The notes below the pieces were generated by a model. The model ran no database searches and was not told where the DNA came from. It worked only from the letters and a program-made list of their open reading frames with translations. 64,000 nt of DNA from Dyadobacter sp. CECT 9275 (GTDB taxonomy: Bacteria; Bacteroidota; Bacteroidia; Cytophagales; Spirosomataceae), in contig NZ_CAJRAF010000004.1 of the NCBI RefSeq assembly GCF_907164905.1, forward strand, positions 62,001-126,000. The letters run 5' to 3'. A program made the position numbers and the translations under genes. Shown piece by piece: positions 53,346 through 62,681 of this stretch. The stretch's first letter is position 1. Each line of letters opens with the position of its first letter.

Positions 53346-55838
53346 ATGTCAAGTCCTGCCAATAGTATCCGCCGTGGTTTAACGAGTGAAGAGGTCTCGG
53401 CCTCGCGTAGCCAATACGGGGAGAACAGGTTCCAGGGTAAAAAGGAAAGCGGTTTTTGGGACGCGCTCAGGGAGTTGGTCAAAGAACCGATGCTCATCCT
53501 GCTGGTGAGTGCCTCAACCATCTATTTCTTGACAGGAGCTTATGCTGAGGGGTATTTTATGCTCGGCGCGATCGTCGTCGTTTCTGCCATTTCGCTCTAC
53601 CAGGACACCAGGAGCCGCAATGCCCTGGCCGCGCTCAAATCGCTGACCCAGCCACATTCTAAGGTACTTCGCGACGGATCAGAAACCGAAATTCTGAGTG
53701 AGGAAATTGTAACCGGGGATTGGCTGGTCATTGAAGAGGGAAGCCGGATCCAGGCCGATGGCGCGGTCAGGGAAGCCCATGATTTTTTTGTCGATGAGTC
53801 GATCCTGACCGGGGAGTCGCTGGCTGTTGCGAAAAACGGATTTGACAGTCCCGTATTTCAGGGAACGCTGGTCACCTCAGGCCGGGCAATCATAGAGGCA
53901 ACTGCTATCGGAAGTCGAACCAGGCTGGCTCAGATCGGAGCAAGCCTGGACGCCATCGAACAGGGAGATACACCCCTTCAAACCCAGATAAACAGTTTTG
54001 TTAAGAAGATGGCCATCCTGGGCGGCGCGGTGTTTGTGCTGGTATGGGCCATTAATTTTTTACGTACAAAAGTGGTACTGGGCAGTTTGCTGAAAGCGCT
54101 GACCCTGGCCATGAGTATTCTTCCAGAAGAAATCCCGGTAGCATTCACCACATTCATGGCCCTGGGTGCCTGGCGCTTGATGAACATGGGCATCATCGTG
54201 AAGCGTACCCAAACCATCGAAACCCTGGGAAGTGCCACGGTCATCTGTACCGACAAAACCGGTACGATCACAGAAAACAAGATGAAGCTGTCCGGTTTAT
54301 ACGTACATGTCCGGGATGAGGTGGTGGAGCCTTCCGCTGCTCTGAGTGAGGAGGCCTCTGCGCTGCTGGCCATGGCGATGTGGTCAAGCGAACCCGAACC
54401 TTTCGACCCGATGGAAGTGGCCCTGCATCAGGCATATCAGGACCTGGGAAGCGAAGACCGGCGGGCGGAATTTAAACTGACACATGAGTATCCCCTAGAC
54501 GGGAAGCCGCCCATGATGACCCACGTTTTCGAAAATCCGCAGGGTGAACGGATCGTGGCCGCCAAAGGAGCACCGGAGGCGATTATGGCATGTTCTCGGC
54601 TTTCAGCAGATGAAAAGTCGCATGTGCTGACGGTGATCGATTCCCTCGCATCCCGGGGATACAGGGTATTGGGTGTAGGCCAGAGCGCGTATTCCGGCGC
54701 CGGATTTCCGCAAAGGCAACAGCAGATCCCTTTCACTTTCGTAGGACTTGTTGCTTTCAACGACCCCCCGAAAGCAAACATCCGCTCCGTGTTTCAGACC
54801 TTTGACGACGCCGGAATCCAGGTGAAGATCATTACCGGGGATAATGCCGCCACAACCCAGAATATCGCCAGGCAGATCGGGCTAAAACAAGCGGAGCATG
54901 TACTTCTGGGCGAGGAGCTTCTGGCGATGGATGAGCCCGAGCTGCGACAGAAGGTAATGCGTACCGGTATTTTTGCGAGGATGTTCCCGGAAGCAAAACT
55001 GCGTGTGGTAAACGCGCTGAAAGCGCAGGGGCAGATCGTGGCCATGACCGGTGACGGGGTCAACGACGGGCCGGCTCTGAAGGCCGCTCACATCGGAATC
55101 GCCATGGGCAGGAAAGGAACGGAAATCGCAAAACAGGCTGCATCGTTGATCCTGGTAGACGACGATTTATCAAGGATGGTGGATGCCGTGGCCATGGGTC
55201 GAAAAATATATGTATCGCTGAAAAACGCCATTCGTTACATTATCTCCATCCACATACCGATTATTTTGTGCGTTTTTATCCCCTTGGTGTTGGATTGGAT
55301 ATACCCAAATATCTTTACCCCCGTACATGTCATTTTCTTTGAGCTCATTATGGGGCCGACCTGCTCGATCATTTACGAAAACGAGCCTTTACAAAAAGAC
55401 CTGTTGTCACAGTCTCCCAGGCCGGCCACATCCACTTTTTTCAACGCCAAAGAATTGTCGGGCAGCATTCTACAGGGCCTTGTGATCACATTGGGGATGC
55501 TTTTTCTGTATCAGTATGCGGTCAGAAACGGGTATAACCAAGAGCTAACCCGCTCGATGGTTTTTATCGGACTACTTTCTGCCAATGTCTGCCTCACGCT
55601 CGCCAACCGCTCGTTCACACAGCCGGTTTGGCAAACCATCCGCTATAAAAATTACCTGGTACCGTTGATCATCGGTGTCACGATAACGCTTGTCACACTG
55701 ATCTATCTCATTGACCCGGTGGCCCGCTTTTTCGAACTCGCTCCAGTGAATATCCGGCAGTTGATGCTCAGCATCTCCACCGGTGCGCTGGTGACATGGT
55801 GGGGCGAACCGTTCAAAAAATCTTTGGGAAAGCGTTGA
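53346..55838 (+). CDS. Cation-translocating P-type ATPase (P2 Ca2+-type)
   Basis: From ATG 53346 the product has 830 residues; the upstream frame to 53235 looks non-coding. Features: cation ATPase N-domain, two N-terminal spans, actuator loop T-G-E-S near 158-161, M4 motif P-E-E-I-P near 260, phosphorylation site D303 in C-T-D-K-T-G-T, and T-G-D-G-V-N-D-G-P-A (P-domain). Six C-terminal spans follow. It resembles P2-type calcium/magnesium or related ATPases; the cation is uncertain, because P-E-E-I-P differs from the usual P-E-G-L-P. It pumps a cation across the inner membrane. Confidence 0.94.
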   Translation: MSSPANSIRRGLTSEEVSASRSQYGENRFQGKKESGFWDALRELVKEPMLILLVSASTIYFLTGAYAEGYFMLGAIVVVSAISLYQDTRSRNALAALKSLTQPHSKVLRDGSETEILSEEIVTGDWLVIEEGSRIQADGAVREAHDFFVDESILTGESLAVAKNGFDSPVFQGTLVTSGRAIIEATAIGSRTRLAQIGASLDAIEQGDTPLQTQINSFVKKMAILGGAVFVLVWAINFLRTKVVLGSLLKALTLAMSILPEEIPVAFTTFMALGAWRLMNMGIIVKRTQTIETLGSATVICTDKTGTITENKMKLSGLYVHVRDEVVEPSAALSEEASALLAMAMWSSEPEPFDPMEVALHQAYQDLGSEDRRAEFKLTHEYPLDGKPPMMTHVFENPQGERIVAAKGAPEAIMACSRLSADEKSHVLTVIDSLASRGYRVLGVGQSAYSGAGFPQRQQQIPFTFVGLVAFNDPPKANIRSVFQTFDDAGIQVKIITGDNAATTQNIARQIGLKQAEHVLLGEELLAMDEPELRQKVMRTGIFARMFPEAKLRVVNALKAQGQIVAMTGDGVNDGPALKAAHIGIAMGRKGTEIAKQAASLILVDDDLSRMVDAVAMGRKIYVSLKNAIRYIISIHIPIILCVFIPLVLDWIYPNIFTPVHVIFFELIMGPTCSIIYENEPLQKDLLSQSPRPATSTFFNAKELSGSILQGLVITLGMLFLYQYAVRNGYNQELTRSMVFIGLLSANVCLTLANRSFTQPVWQTIRYKNYLVPLIIGVTITLVTLIYLIDPVARFFELAPVNIRQLMLSISTGALVTWWGEPFKKSLGKR

Positions 55839-55956
55839 GGGGGCGTTGGCGGGAGGTCGTGGAAGGGAACAAAAGCCCTGTCTCCATCCACGGCGATCCA
55901 GCTAAAAGTTAAAACCAAAATGAAAGCCCGGTTCGCCGAAGATGAATTTCGGCCAT

Positions 55957-56192
55957 CGTTTGTGTCCTCGCGAACGCCATCGTTTGTGTCCTCGCGAACG
56001 CCATCGTTTGTGTCCCCACAAACGTGAATTCCCCGCCTTTGTTTTTGTCTCCACAAACGAATTATTAACATTCGGTTTATCCATTTAGGCTCAGCCTGTA
56101 TTGTCATAAAGTACTACTATTTGACATATACCGAGTCATAAGTCGTTTGTGAGCACGCAAACCCTGCCCGGGTCGTTTGTGAGGACACAAAC
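55957..56192. repeat. Six copies of a 20-bp palindrome CGTTTGTG…CACAAACG
   Basis: Copies start at 55957, 55981, 56005, 56040, 56144 and 56174. The first three are spaced exactly 24 bp apart. The third, CGTTTGTGTCCCCACAAACG, is a perfect inverted repeat with a 4-nt spacer; others vary within the spacer and the second arm. They fill the gap between the ATPase gene and the esterase gene and do not look like CRISPR spacers (only 4 nt between copies). Likely protein-binding sites or REP-like hairpins. Confidence 0.75.
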
Positions 56193-56382
56193 TACGGCGG
56201 AGAGATAAGCATATCATTCCGGTTCAATTCAGGTCAAAACATCCGGTAACCTGCCTTGCCCCATTATTCATTGCTCTAAGAAGCAATGCAACGTTGTTAT
56301 CGTAATTGTATCTTTCGAATGTCCAACTGAGATTAAAACATAGATGGGCGTTGACTATTCCTTACCGAAAATACATATTCGA

Positions 56383-58080
56383 ATGAAAAAAAGTATTTGC
56401 CTTTCCGCGGTTACTATAATCAAAATTCTGTTACCACTGCTTTGCTTAGCGCAATCAAAAAATCCTGCACTAGATAGCATGGGAGCTAATATGGGCAGGC
56501 AGAATTGGGAAAGAGCAATTCATTGGGCGTTGAAGGCGGCAGAGGCCGATCCTTCAGAGAAATATTGGCGCTATTTGAATGCAGCAATCTTCGCTAGTCG
56601 CGATCACAATGCCGATTTGGCCATCAAGTATGCAGCATTGGTAGTCGACTCTGAAATAGCGACCAATGCCGGTTTCGGGAGCAGTTTTGATTGGCTACGC
56701 AAAGATAGTCGGTGGATACAACTGATGGACAGGGTGGCTCAACTCAAGGAAAAGGAGCGACAGAAGCGTATTCAGGAAAGTCTGCCTTTTCGAGACTACC
56801 AGCGCGAACTGCTTGGTCAAACCGAAGATCATCTGGGTTCTCTCGTTAATATTCCATCTGTTGAAGAGCTTTATAAAGCAATTCAGATTACAAGTCCGGT
56901 TCATAGCTATTCACATTCCGGGCGTTTCGGCTACTACTGGCTCACCCTGTCAGACTCGCTGGAATTTCCTTACTTAGTACAGCTACCGATTAACTTTGAT
57001 GCACGTCGACGCTATCCCATGGTAGTCGTATTGCATGGGGCTGTCAGCCGACAAACCACATTACCCGACGTTGCCGACAGTACGCGGCATATAGCCTTCT
57101 TCGGCAGACCCTTTTTTGATCGCGCCTATCAATCTGGCATGATTGCAGTTTTCCCGTATAGCACCAACCGCTATAACTGGATGATGCCTGACGACGGTTT
57201 TGATCTGGTTCCTGACCTAGTTAGACAGGTCAAAAAAATGTATTCTATTGATGACCAACGGGTGTATCTGGCCGGCCATTCGAACGGCGCGACTGGTGCC
57301 TTCTCCTACCTTTTGAAACAACCAGGCCTGTTTGCCGGCTTTGCAGGTTTAAATAATCGACCACAAGTGCGGACTGGCGGGACTTTTTTGCTTAACGGGA
57401 CCAATCGTTCTTTTTACAATGTGTCCACTGACAACGACTACTATTTTCCCATTGAGGGCCATAGAACTTTAACGAATTTGACCAAGCAGCTTAACATAGA
57501 TTGGGTTAATCAAGAAGTTGTGGGGCATCGCAGTCATTCGTTCCTCGTTAATTCCCAGGATAGTACTGTTGTGAAAGTATATGAAGCTCTTTTTAACAAT
57601 TTACTGGCTAAAAAACGAAATCCATTTCAACCTAGATTATATTGGGAGTGTGACAATGTGAGGCATGGACGTGTTGACTGGCTTGCAATAAACGAACTAG
57701 ACACTCTGATCAAAACGGCATCATGGCATACTCATCAAAACTTCGCAGTTACCGGGTGGCGAGAAGTGATGAACCCAGAAATTATCCTTGACAGCACTTC
57801 TCAGGCATTTGTTTTTCCGCGTCGATCTGGCGCTGTGAAGGCCTACTACTCAAATAATCGTTTTGATTTAAAAACCTCCCGCGTAAAATCTGTCAGTATT
57901 TATTTATCGCCTGAAATGATTGATTTTAAGAAGCCCCTTGCAGTTGTTATAAATGGCATTTCGGTATTTAACGGTAATGTTTCAGCAGATCGCGAGTTTG
58001 TGATTGATGCATATCGTCAGGAGACGGATCATCAGGCCATTTGGATAAAGAGATTGCAATTCACGGTACCTAAGAAATAA
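56383..58080 (+). CDS. Secreted alpha/beta-hydrolase (PHB-depolymerase-like esterase) with TPR-like N-terminus
   Basis: From ATG 56383 the product has 565 residues with a signal peptide ending C-L-A-Q (about 24). Residues 40-130 form a short TPR-like helical segment. The catalytic domain (about 200-420) has V-V-L-H-G and the nucleophile motif G-H-S-N-G-A with S300; the His is likely in G-H-R-S-H-S near 390. A beta-sandwich-like tail follows. It is probably an esterase or peptidase-like hydrolase of the periplasm or outside. It is preceded by six palindromes that may control it. Confidence 0.8.
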   Translation: MKKSICLSAVTIIKILLPLLCLAQSKNPALDSMGANMGRQNWERAIHWALKAAEADPSEKYWRYLNAAIFASRDHNADLAIKYAALVVDSEIATNAGFGSSFDWLRKDSRWIQLMDRVAQLKEKERQKRIQESLPFRDYQRELLGQTEDHLGSLVNIPSVEELYKAIQITSPVHSYSHSGRFGYYWLTLSDSLEFPYLVQLPINFDARRRYPMVVVLHGAVSRQTTLPDVADSTRHIAFFGRPFFDRAYQSGMIAVFPYSTNRYNWMMPDDGFDLVPDLVRQVKKMYSIDDQRVYLAGHSNGATGAFSYLLKQPGLFAGFAGLNNRPQVRTGGTFLLNGTNRSFYNVSTDNDYYFPIEGHRTLTNLTKQLNIDWVNQEVVGHRSHSFLVNSQDSTVVKVYEALFNNLLAKKRNPFQPRLYWECDNVRHGRVDWLAINELDTLIKTASWHTHQNFAVTGWREVMNPEIILDSTSQAFVFPRRSGAVKAYYSNNRFDLKTSRVKSVSIYLSPEMIDFKKPLAVVINGISVFNGNVSADREFVIDAYRQETDHQAIWIKRLQFTVPKK

Positions 58081-58182
58081 AAGTCGGCCTCCGACTATAA
58101 ATCTTATGAAGCGAATGAGGCAGCTAAACATTTTTCAAAGAGTAAGGCGGTGGGCCCACAAAAATCGTGATTTAGTCTAAAC

Positions 58183-59988
58183 AAGAGGGTGTCTCAAAAC
58201 CAAAATGAGGCACCCTCTTTCATTTATGTTATTAGCATTGGAAAACTGAGGTTTGAATTTATACAATCAAATCTCAGTCTCTTGAATTTGCAGATTAGGC
58301 TAAAAATGCCACGCTAAGCGGCCTTTTTTCTGATATTTTGTGCTATTGCCAGTAAGCCAAACTCAATTTCAACCTTTTGCTTGCCTCTGAGCATAAATCG
58401 TTTAAACCCATGATTGCTTTTAATACTAGCAAAAACGGGTTCAACATCAAAACATCTTTTCTTTCGCCTTTCAATTCCTTCCGGACTATTGAGCAGCTCG
58501 TGGGCTTTTTTCTTCTGTCGTTCTAATTCAACGTTCACCTGGATAACCCTGTTCCCTTTGGATTTGTGACATGCCCCGTTTAACGGACAGTTAGAGCAGT
58601 TCTGAGCCCGATACCTTCTTAGTGTTTGTTCAAACCCTGTGCTGGTTTTATTTTTGATATCACCGATGTAATGCATCTGCTGGCCCATTGGGCAGATGTA
58701 GCAATCCTTCTGCGGGTTATAAAAAAGCTTGTCTGCACTAAAAGGTCTTTTAGCTTGGTAATTCTTGTTTTGCTGTTTATCAAACATGCCATACTTCACA
58801 TAGGCCGTTATTTCTTTGCTTTCAAGTAAGGTATAATTTTCTTGTGAGCCATAACCTGCATCTGCCGTAACAACTGCGGGTGTACTTTTGAAGCTCTCTT
58901 CATGTTGGGCAATGTGATCAGTTAATGTGGTCGTATCTGTTGGGTTTGGGTGTATGGTATAATTGACGATATATTGATTGGAACTGGATATCTGAATATT
59001 GTATGCAGGCTTTAATTGCCCGTTACGCATATGGTCTTCCTTCATTCTCATGAAAGTGGCATCAGTGTCTGTCTTGCTGTAGCTATTGCGATCTTCCAGA
59101 ATAGCTTCCTGCATTTCGTACCTGGCAATGTTGGCAGGATAATGCTTGGTTATGTAATTCAGTTTATTCTTTGTCTTTTTGTCAATATCTTTCTTTTTGC
59201 CAAGCACTTCATTGAGCTTGTCTACGGTAGACTGTACTTTTTCTGTGTCAATGGTGGTGAAGTCTGGTGGATCAGGAAGCTCATCCTCTTTTGCGGCAAC
59301 ACTTTGGGCATATTCCCAGATGTGCTTCAATTGCTGTTTCATCTTCTCCTTATTGGTCGCAATCGCTTTTCGCCAAACAAAAGTATAGCGGTTAGCATTG
59401 GCTTCAATCTTGGTGCCGTCAATGAAAATCTCCTCAATGCTTAATAAACCTTCCTGCGCCAAAAGTAGGACCACCTCCTCAAAAACGCTCCTTAATGCCT
59501 CTTTTAAACGAACACCTCTAAAACGGTTGATTGTATTGTGGTCCGGATAGCTCATACCGCTTACCCACATAAAGTAGATGCTCTCTTTACAGGCAGCTTC
59601 AAGTTTTCGGCTGGAATATACATTACTTACATAACCGTAAACCAACACTTTAAGCAGCATCTGTGGATGATAGCTCGAAGCTCCTGTGGTTTTGTAAGCT
59701 GAATTTAGAGGGCCCAGGTTGACTTTGTTGATCACCTCGTTAACAATGCGGACCGGATGAGATTTTGGAACCAACTCCTCCAAACTGGGAGGCAATAGTA
59801 TGATTTGCTGCTGGTTGTAAGGCTTAAAAGTAGGTTGTTTTCCTGCCATTAGTCATAATTATTTATATCTAAAGATATAAAAATCAAGCAAATAGGCAAA
59901 AGAAATTAATCGAATTTTAGAACTATATTCCAAAATATATTAACATAAAATGCACGAAAAGAGGATGCCCTTTTGAGACACCCTCTTT
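58183..59988. mobile_element. Complete IS1182-type insertion sequence
   Basis: Terminal inverted repeats of 17 bp (AAGAGGGTGTCTCAAAA) are at 58183-58199 and, inverted, at 59972-59988. Each end can also fold with a subterminal copy (GAGGGTG…CACCCTC at 58185-58217), as a transcription-blocking hairpin. The element is about 1.8 kb with one transposase gene. A target duplication was not clear. Confidence 0.9.
58314..59849 (-). CDS. IS1182-family transposase
   Basis: The 511-residue transposase has an N-terminal DUF772-like region (about 1-120, with S-Y-H-P-Q-M-L-L-K-V-L-V-Y-G-Y) and a DDE catalytic domain: D in F-I-D-G-T-K-I-E-A-N (about 144), D in V-T-A-D-A-G-Y-G-S (about 334), E in V-E-P-V-F-A-S-I-K (about 476). 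A Cys-rich segment (C-P-M-G, C-S-N-C-P-L-N-G-A-C) near 400-430 is typical. All parts are present in one frame, so it is probably active. Confidence 0.95.
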   Translation of the reverse strand: MAGKQPTFKPYNQQQIILLPPSLEELVPKSHPVRIVNEVINKVNLGPLNSAYKTTGASSYHPQMLLKVLVYGYVSNVYSSRKLEAACKESIYFMWVSGMSYPDHNTINRFRGVRLKEALRSVFEEVVLLLAQEGLLSIEEIFIDGTKIEANANRYTFVWRKAIATNKEKMKQQLKHIWEYAQSVAAKEDELPDPPDFTTIDTEKVQSTVDKLNEVLGKKKDIDKKTKNKLNYITKHYPANIARYEMQEAILEDRNSYSKTDTDATFMRMKEDHMRNGQLKPAYNIQISSSNQYIVNYTIHPNPTDTTTLTDHIAQHEESFKSTPAVVTADAGYGSQENYTLLESKEITAYVKYGMFDKQQNKNYQAKRPFSADKLFYNPQKDCYICPMGQQMHYIGDIKNKTSTGFEQTLRRYRAQNCSNCPLNGACHKSKGNRVIQVNVELERQKKKAHELLNSPEGIERRKKRCFDVEPVFASIKSNHGFKRFMLRGKQKVEIEFGLLAIAQNIRKKAA

Positions 59989-60123
59989 TATCGATCATTG
60001 ATGGACGTACTAAACAAGCAGATCCGCAAATCTTTCATTTTAAACAAGGAATTATGACAGAAAATAAAACACTATGAACTGCAATTCAATAGTTTGAAAA
60101 CCAGACTGAAAGCCTGGCAACCC

Positions 60124-60543
60124 TCAGTCCTCAATAATGAAGTTACCATGGTTATTATCATTTGGATTTCTATGGTACCCTAAGTATCCGTTAACCATTT
60201 CATCAGTAATATTTCCTGTGCCGCGCGGCGGACCGCTCCAGCAACCAAATCCAATTGCCCAAAAATGACGACCCCAGTAATGCTTCTTCAATTCTGGAAA
60301 TTCTATCTGTAAACGCCCCTTTAATATTTTCACCAAAGTACTCACATCCTGAGAGGGACGATATTCCACATGCATATGAACATGATCCTTAGACACAACA
60401 CCTTTTAATATTTGAACGCCCTCTGCTTCGCAAATTTGTATCAGAAGGCTACGGCAACGAATCTTTAATCGCCCTGCAAAACAGCATAGCGATACTTGGT
60501 CGCTCAAACTATATGAACCGAAAGTGAGAAACTGGATGACCAT
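60124..60543 (-). pseudogene. IS200-type transposase remnant, copy 2
   Basis: The readable frame keeps I-L-K-G-V-V-S-K-D-H-V-H (the HUH motif), W-G-R-H-F-W-A-I-G-F-G and the catalytic Tyr region (N-I-T-D-E-M-V-N-G-Y). The N-terminus is out of frame: the expected T-K-Y-R-Y-A-V-L-Q-G-D is encoded in another frame near 60480-60512, so an indel lies at about 60475. Also R-S-S-R-K is missing after L-K-G-R, and four extra residues (G-P-P-R) sit before G-T-G-N-I. The IS end (GTTTTAACTA…CTGAGACCAATAAAT) is at 60615-60642, as in copy 1. Confidence 0.8.
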
Positions 60544-60711
60544 TTACCCTTTGAAAATCCATGGCCCAAAGTAACAATTTTTAAAAGCTAAAGCGAAATG
60601 CAATAAATTGTATAGTTTTAACTATCCCTGAGACCAATAAATCACAGTCGAGGAGGGAAAATATCAACCCGCTGTTTTACATCGTCCAGTCTTTGTGATC
60701 TACAATCACAC

Positions 60712-60958
60712 TTATTTAACGCTTCCCACAATCTTCCTTTTATGGTTTTGTTCCCAGCGGATCATTTCGTCCATAACTTCCTTAAGTGTCACCGTATAGG
60801 CAGTAGCGGAATATTAACGGTAACGGGCTTTGTATCGCAACTTTTCCACTGAACAGTTGGTTTATTTCACGCTCTTGTAATTCCTTGGACAATATCCTGA
60901 TCGGAATTCCAGACTTCCTTGCCAGCGGGTCGAATCTCTTTGTGCCCTCGTTGACCAT
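60712..60958 (-). pseudogene. HxlR-family regulator remnant
   Basis: In one frame (from 60958) the sequence reads T-K-R-F-D-P-L-A-R-K-S-G-I-P-I-R-I-L-S-K-E-L-Q-E, the winged-helix core of HxlR proteins. It stops at 60782. In another frame it continues T-L-K-E-V-M-D-E-M-I-R-W-E-Q-N-H-K, the usual C-terminal HxlR helix, and stops at 60712. The N-terminal C-P-V-x-x-x-L part is not found. A frameshift and N-terminal loss make it inactive. It sits 43 nt past the AraC stop, next to SDR genes. Confidence 0.7.
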
Positions 60959-61001
60959 TCTACCTTGTCAGTGATTTCTACCGGATACCGAACGATCGCG
61001 G

Positions 61002-61817
61002 CTAATCATTGGGAAATAGTAATTGGCTGGGTGCGATCCCGAACTGTTTTTTAAAGGCGAAAGAAAAATGCGACAGGTTTTCGAAGCCCACTTCGTAGCA
61101 TACGTCCAACGGCTTTTTTCTCTTTTCCGTCAGTTGGTAATGCGCCAGTTCCAGCCGCTTGTGTGTGAGCCAGCGTTGTGGCGTGGTGTTGAATGCTCTT
61201 TTAAAATCGCGCTTGAAGGTCGTCAGGCTCCTGCCGGTGAGGTAACCGAATTTTTCCACCGGCAGGTTGAACATGAAGTTCTTTTCCATGTAATCCACCA
61301 GGTTTATTTTGCCCGGCTCTTCAAAATTGGCAAGCACATCATCAATGTCCTTGTTGAGTGTTCTGAGAATGCTGATCGCCTCGGATATTTTAATGGAAGC
61401 AATATCCTCGGGTATATCTTCCATGTCAAAATACGGGATGAGTGAAGCCAGGCAGCTTTCCAGCAACGGGTGATTGCTGAAACTGTAAATTTTGGGTGAT
61501 TGCAAGGGCTTGTGTTTTACCTGCTTATTGCTGTAAAAACGCCTGAGCGTTTCCACCGACAGGTGCATCACAACGGTTTTATGCGGCTGTCCGTCTTTCG
61601 GATAGTTGATGATGGTCGCCAGCTGATTTCTCGGGATCAGGAATATATCGCCTTTCTTAAAAAAGTACGTGGCATCTGCCTGTACAATCTTGGTTTCGCC
61701 GGAAAGGAACCATACCAGCATGTGGTGGTCGAACATCATGTCCGACTTGAAAAATTTGTCCTCGTAGCTGGACAGCTTGATGTCATCGGTGATGTACCGT
61801 GCCTTGTATTCCATCAT
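61002..61817 (-). CDS. AraC family transcriptional regulator
   Basis: From ATG 61817 the product has 271 residues; a longer frame to 61973 overlaps the SDR stop and is unlikely. It has a cupin-like N-terminus (about 20-150) and an AraC HTH (about 165-265: L-T-G-R-S-L-T-T-F-K-R-D-F-K-R-A-F; V-G-F-E-N-L-S-H-F-S-F-A-F-K-K-Q-F-G). It is a paralogue of the protein at 18936-19742. It is last in a run of two SDR genes, and probably controls them. Confidence 0.9.
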   Translation of the reverse strand: MMEYKARYITDDIKLSSYEDKFFKSDMMFDHHMLVWFLSGETKIVQADATYFFKKGDIFLIPRNQLATIINYPKDGQPHKTVVMHLSVETLRRFYSNKQVKHKPLQSPKIYSFSNHPLLESCLASLIPYFDMEDIPEDIASIKISEAISILRTLNKDIDDVLANFEEPGKINLVDYMEKNFMFNLPVEKFGYLTGRSLTTFKRDFKRAFNTTPQRWLTHKRLELAHYQLTEKRKKPLDVCYEVGFENLSHFSFAFKKQFGIAPSQLLFPND

Positions 61818-61935
61818 CTTGTTTTTTAAAGAAATCAGCAAAGCAAAGATAGTGCATCGTTGACACTTTACTTTGTTGAAAAGACCACCTTTTGGGGACG
61901 GAAGGAGAACCGAAATGATCCTCCCCCCATTGCTG

Positions 61936-62664
61936 CTAAATCGATTGTCCGCCATCGACCAGAAAGTTTGCACCGGTTAAAAACGACGCCTCTTCACTCG
62001 CCAGGTAGTGCACCATACTGGCCACCTCTTCGGCTTTGCCCATTCTTCCCGCCGGAATGCTTTGTATCAGCTGATTTTCCAGTGCTTCGTCCAGCCCGAT
62101 CTTGTTCATAATCTCGGTGGCCACCGGCCCGGGACTTACGGCATTTACGCGGATTTTACGGGGCGCCAGTTCCAGCGCCGCTATTTTTACGACCGCATTA
62201 ATGGCCGATTTGCTCGCCGCATACACAGAAGCGCTTTGGGGCGAAATGGTGGCGGATGTAGAGGAGAGCATGACCACCGACGCTCCCTCGTTGAGTAAAG
62301 GGATAAAACGGCTCAGGGTAAAATAGGCCCCCTTGAAGTTGACGTTCATGATTTCGTCAAACTGGCTTTGTTCTGCGTCTTCAATTGTAGAGAATTTGGT
62401 AATACCTGCATTGACCATCAGGATATCGATTTTGCCAAATTCTTCTCCCACCTGGCGTACAAGGTGCTCAATATCCGCCAATTTACTTTGATCTGCCACC
62501 AGCCCCGTTACCCCGAGTTCTGCCGCTGCCTTTTCCACAGCGTCCTTTCTTCTCCCGGTGATGATTACGTTTGCCCCAGCTTCTTTCAGCTTTTTTGCGG
62601 TGGCATAACCGATTCCGCTGTTACCACCTGTGATGACAGCAACTTTATTATTTAGTTCTTTCAT
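61936..62664 (-). CDS. Short-chain dehydrogenase/reductase
   Basis: From ATG 62664 (M-K-E-L-N-N-K) the product has 242 residues; a longer frame overlaps the upstream gene's end. Cofactor loop T-G-G-N-S-G-I-G (about 12-19), V-N-A-G-I near 87, catalytic S in L-S-S-T-S-A, Y-A-A-S-K near 150 and S-P-G-P-V-A-T-E. It is a close match to the FabG/KR-like SDRs encoded with AraC and HxlR regulators. It lies 17 nt behind another SDR gene. Confidence 0.93.
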   Translation of the reverse strand: MKELNNKVAVITGGNSGIGYATAKKLKEAGANVIITGRRKDAVEKAAAELGVTGLVADQSKLADIEHLVRQVGEEFGKIDILMVNAGITKFSTIEDAEQSQFDEIMNVNFKGAYFTLSRFIPLLNEGASVVMLSSTSATISPQSASVYAASKSAINAVVKIAALELAPRKIRVNAVSPGPVATEIMNKIGLDEALENQLIQSIPAGRMGKAEEVASMVHYLASEEASFLTGANFLVDGGQSI

Positions 62665-62681
62665 TGTCCTGCTGTCCGATG

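Noticed and set aside
55957..56024. Possible CRISPR array
   Set aside because: The gaps between copies are 4 nt, too short for spacers, and no cas gene is present.
61818..61973. Upstream extension of the AraC frame
   Set aside because: It overlaps the stop of the SDR gene and lacks a recognisable domain.
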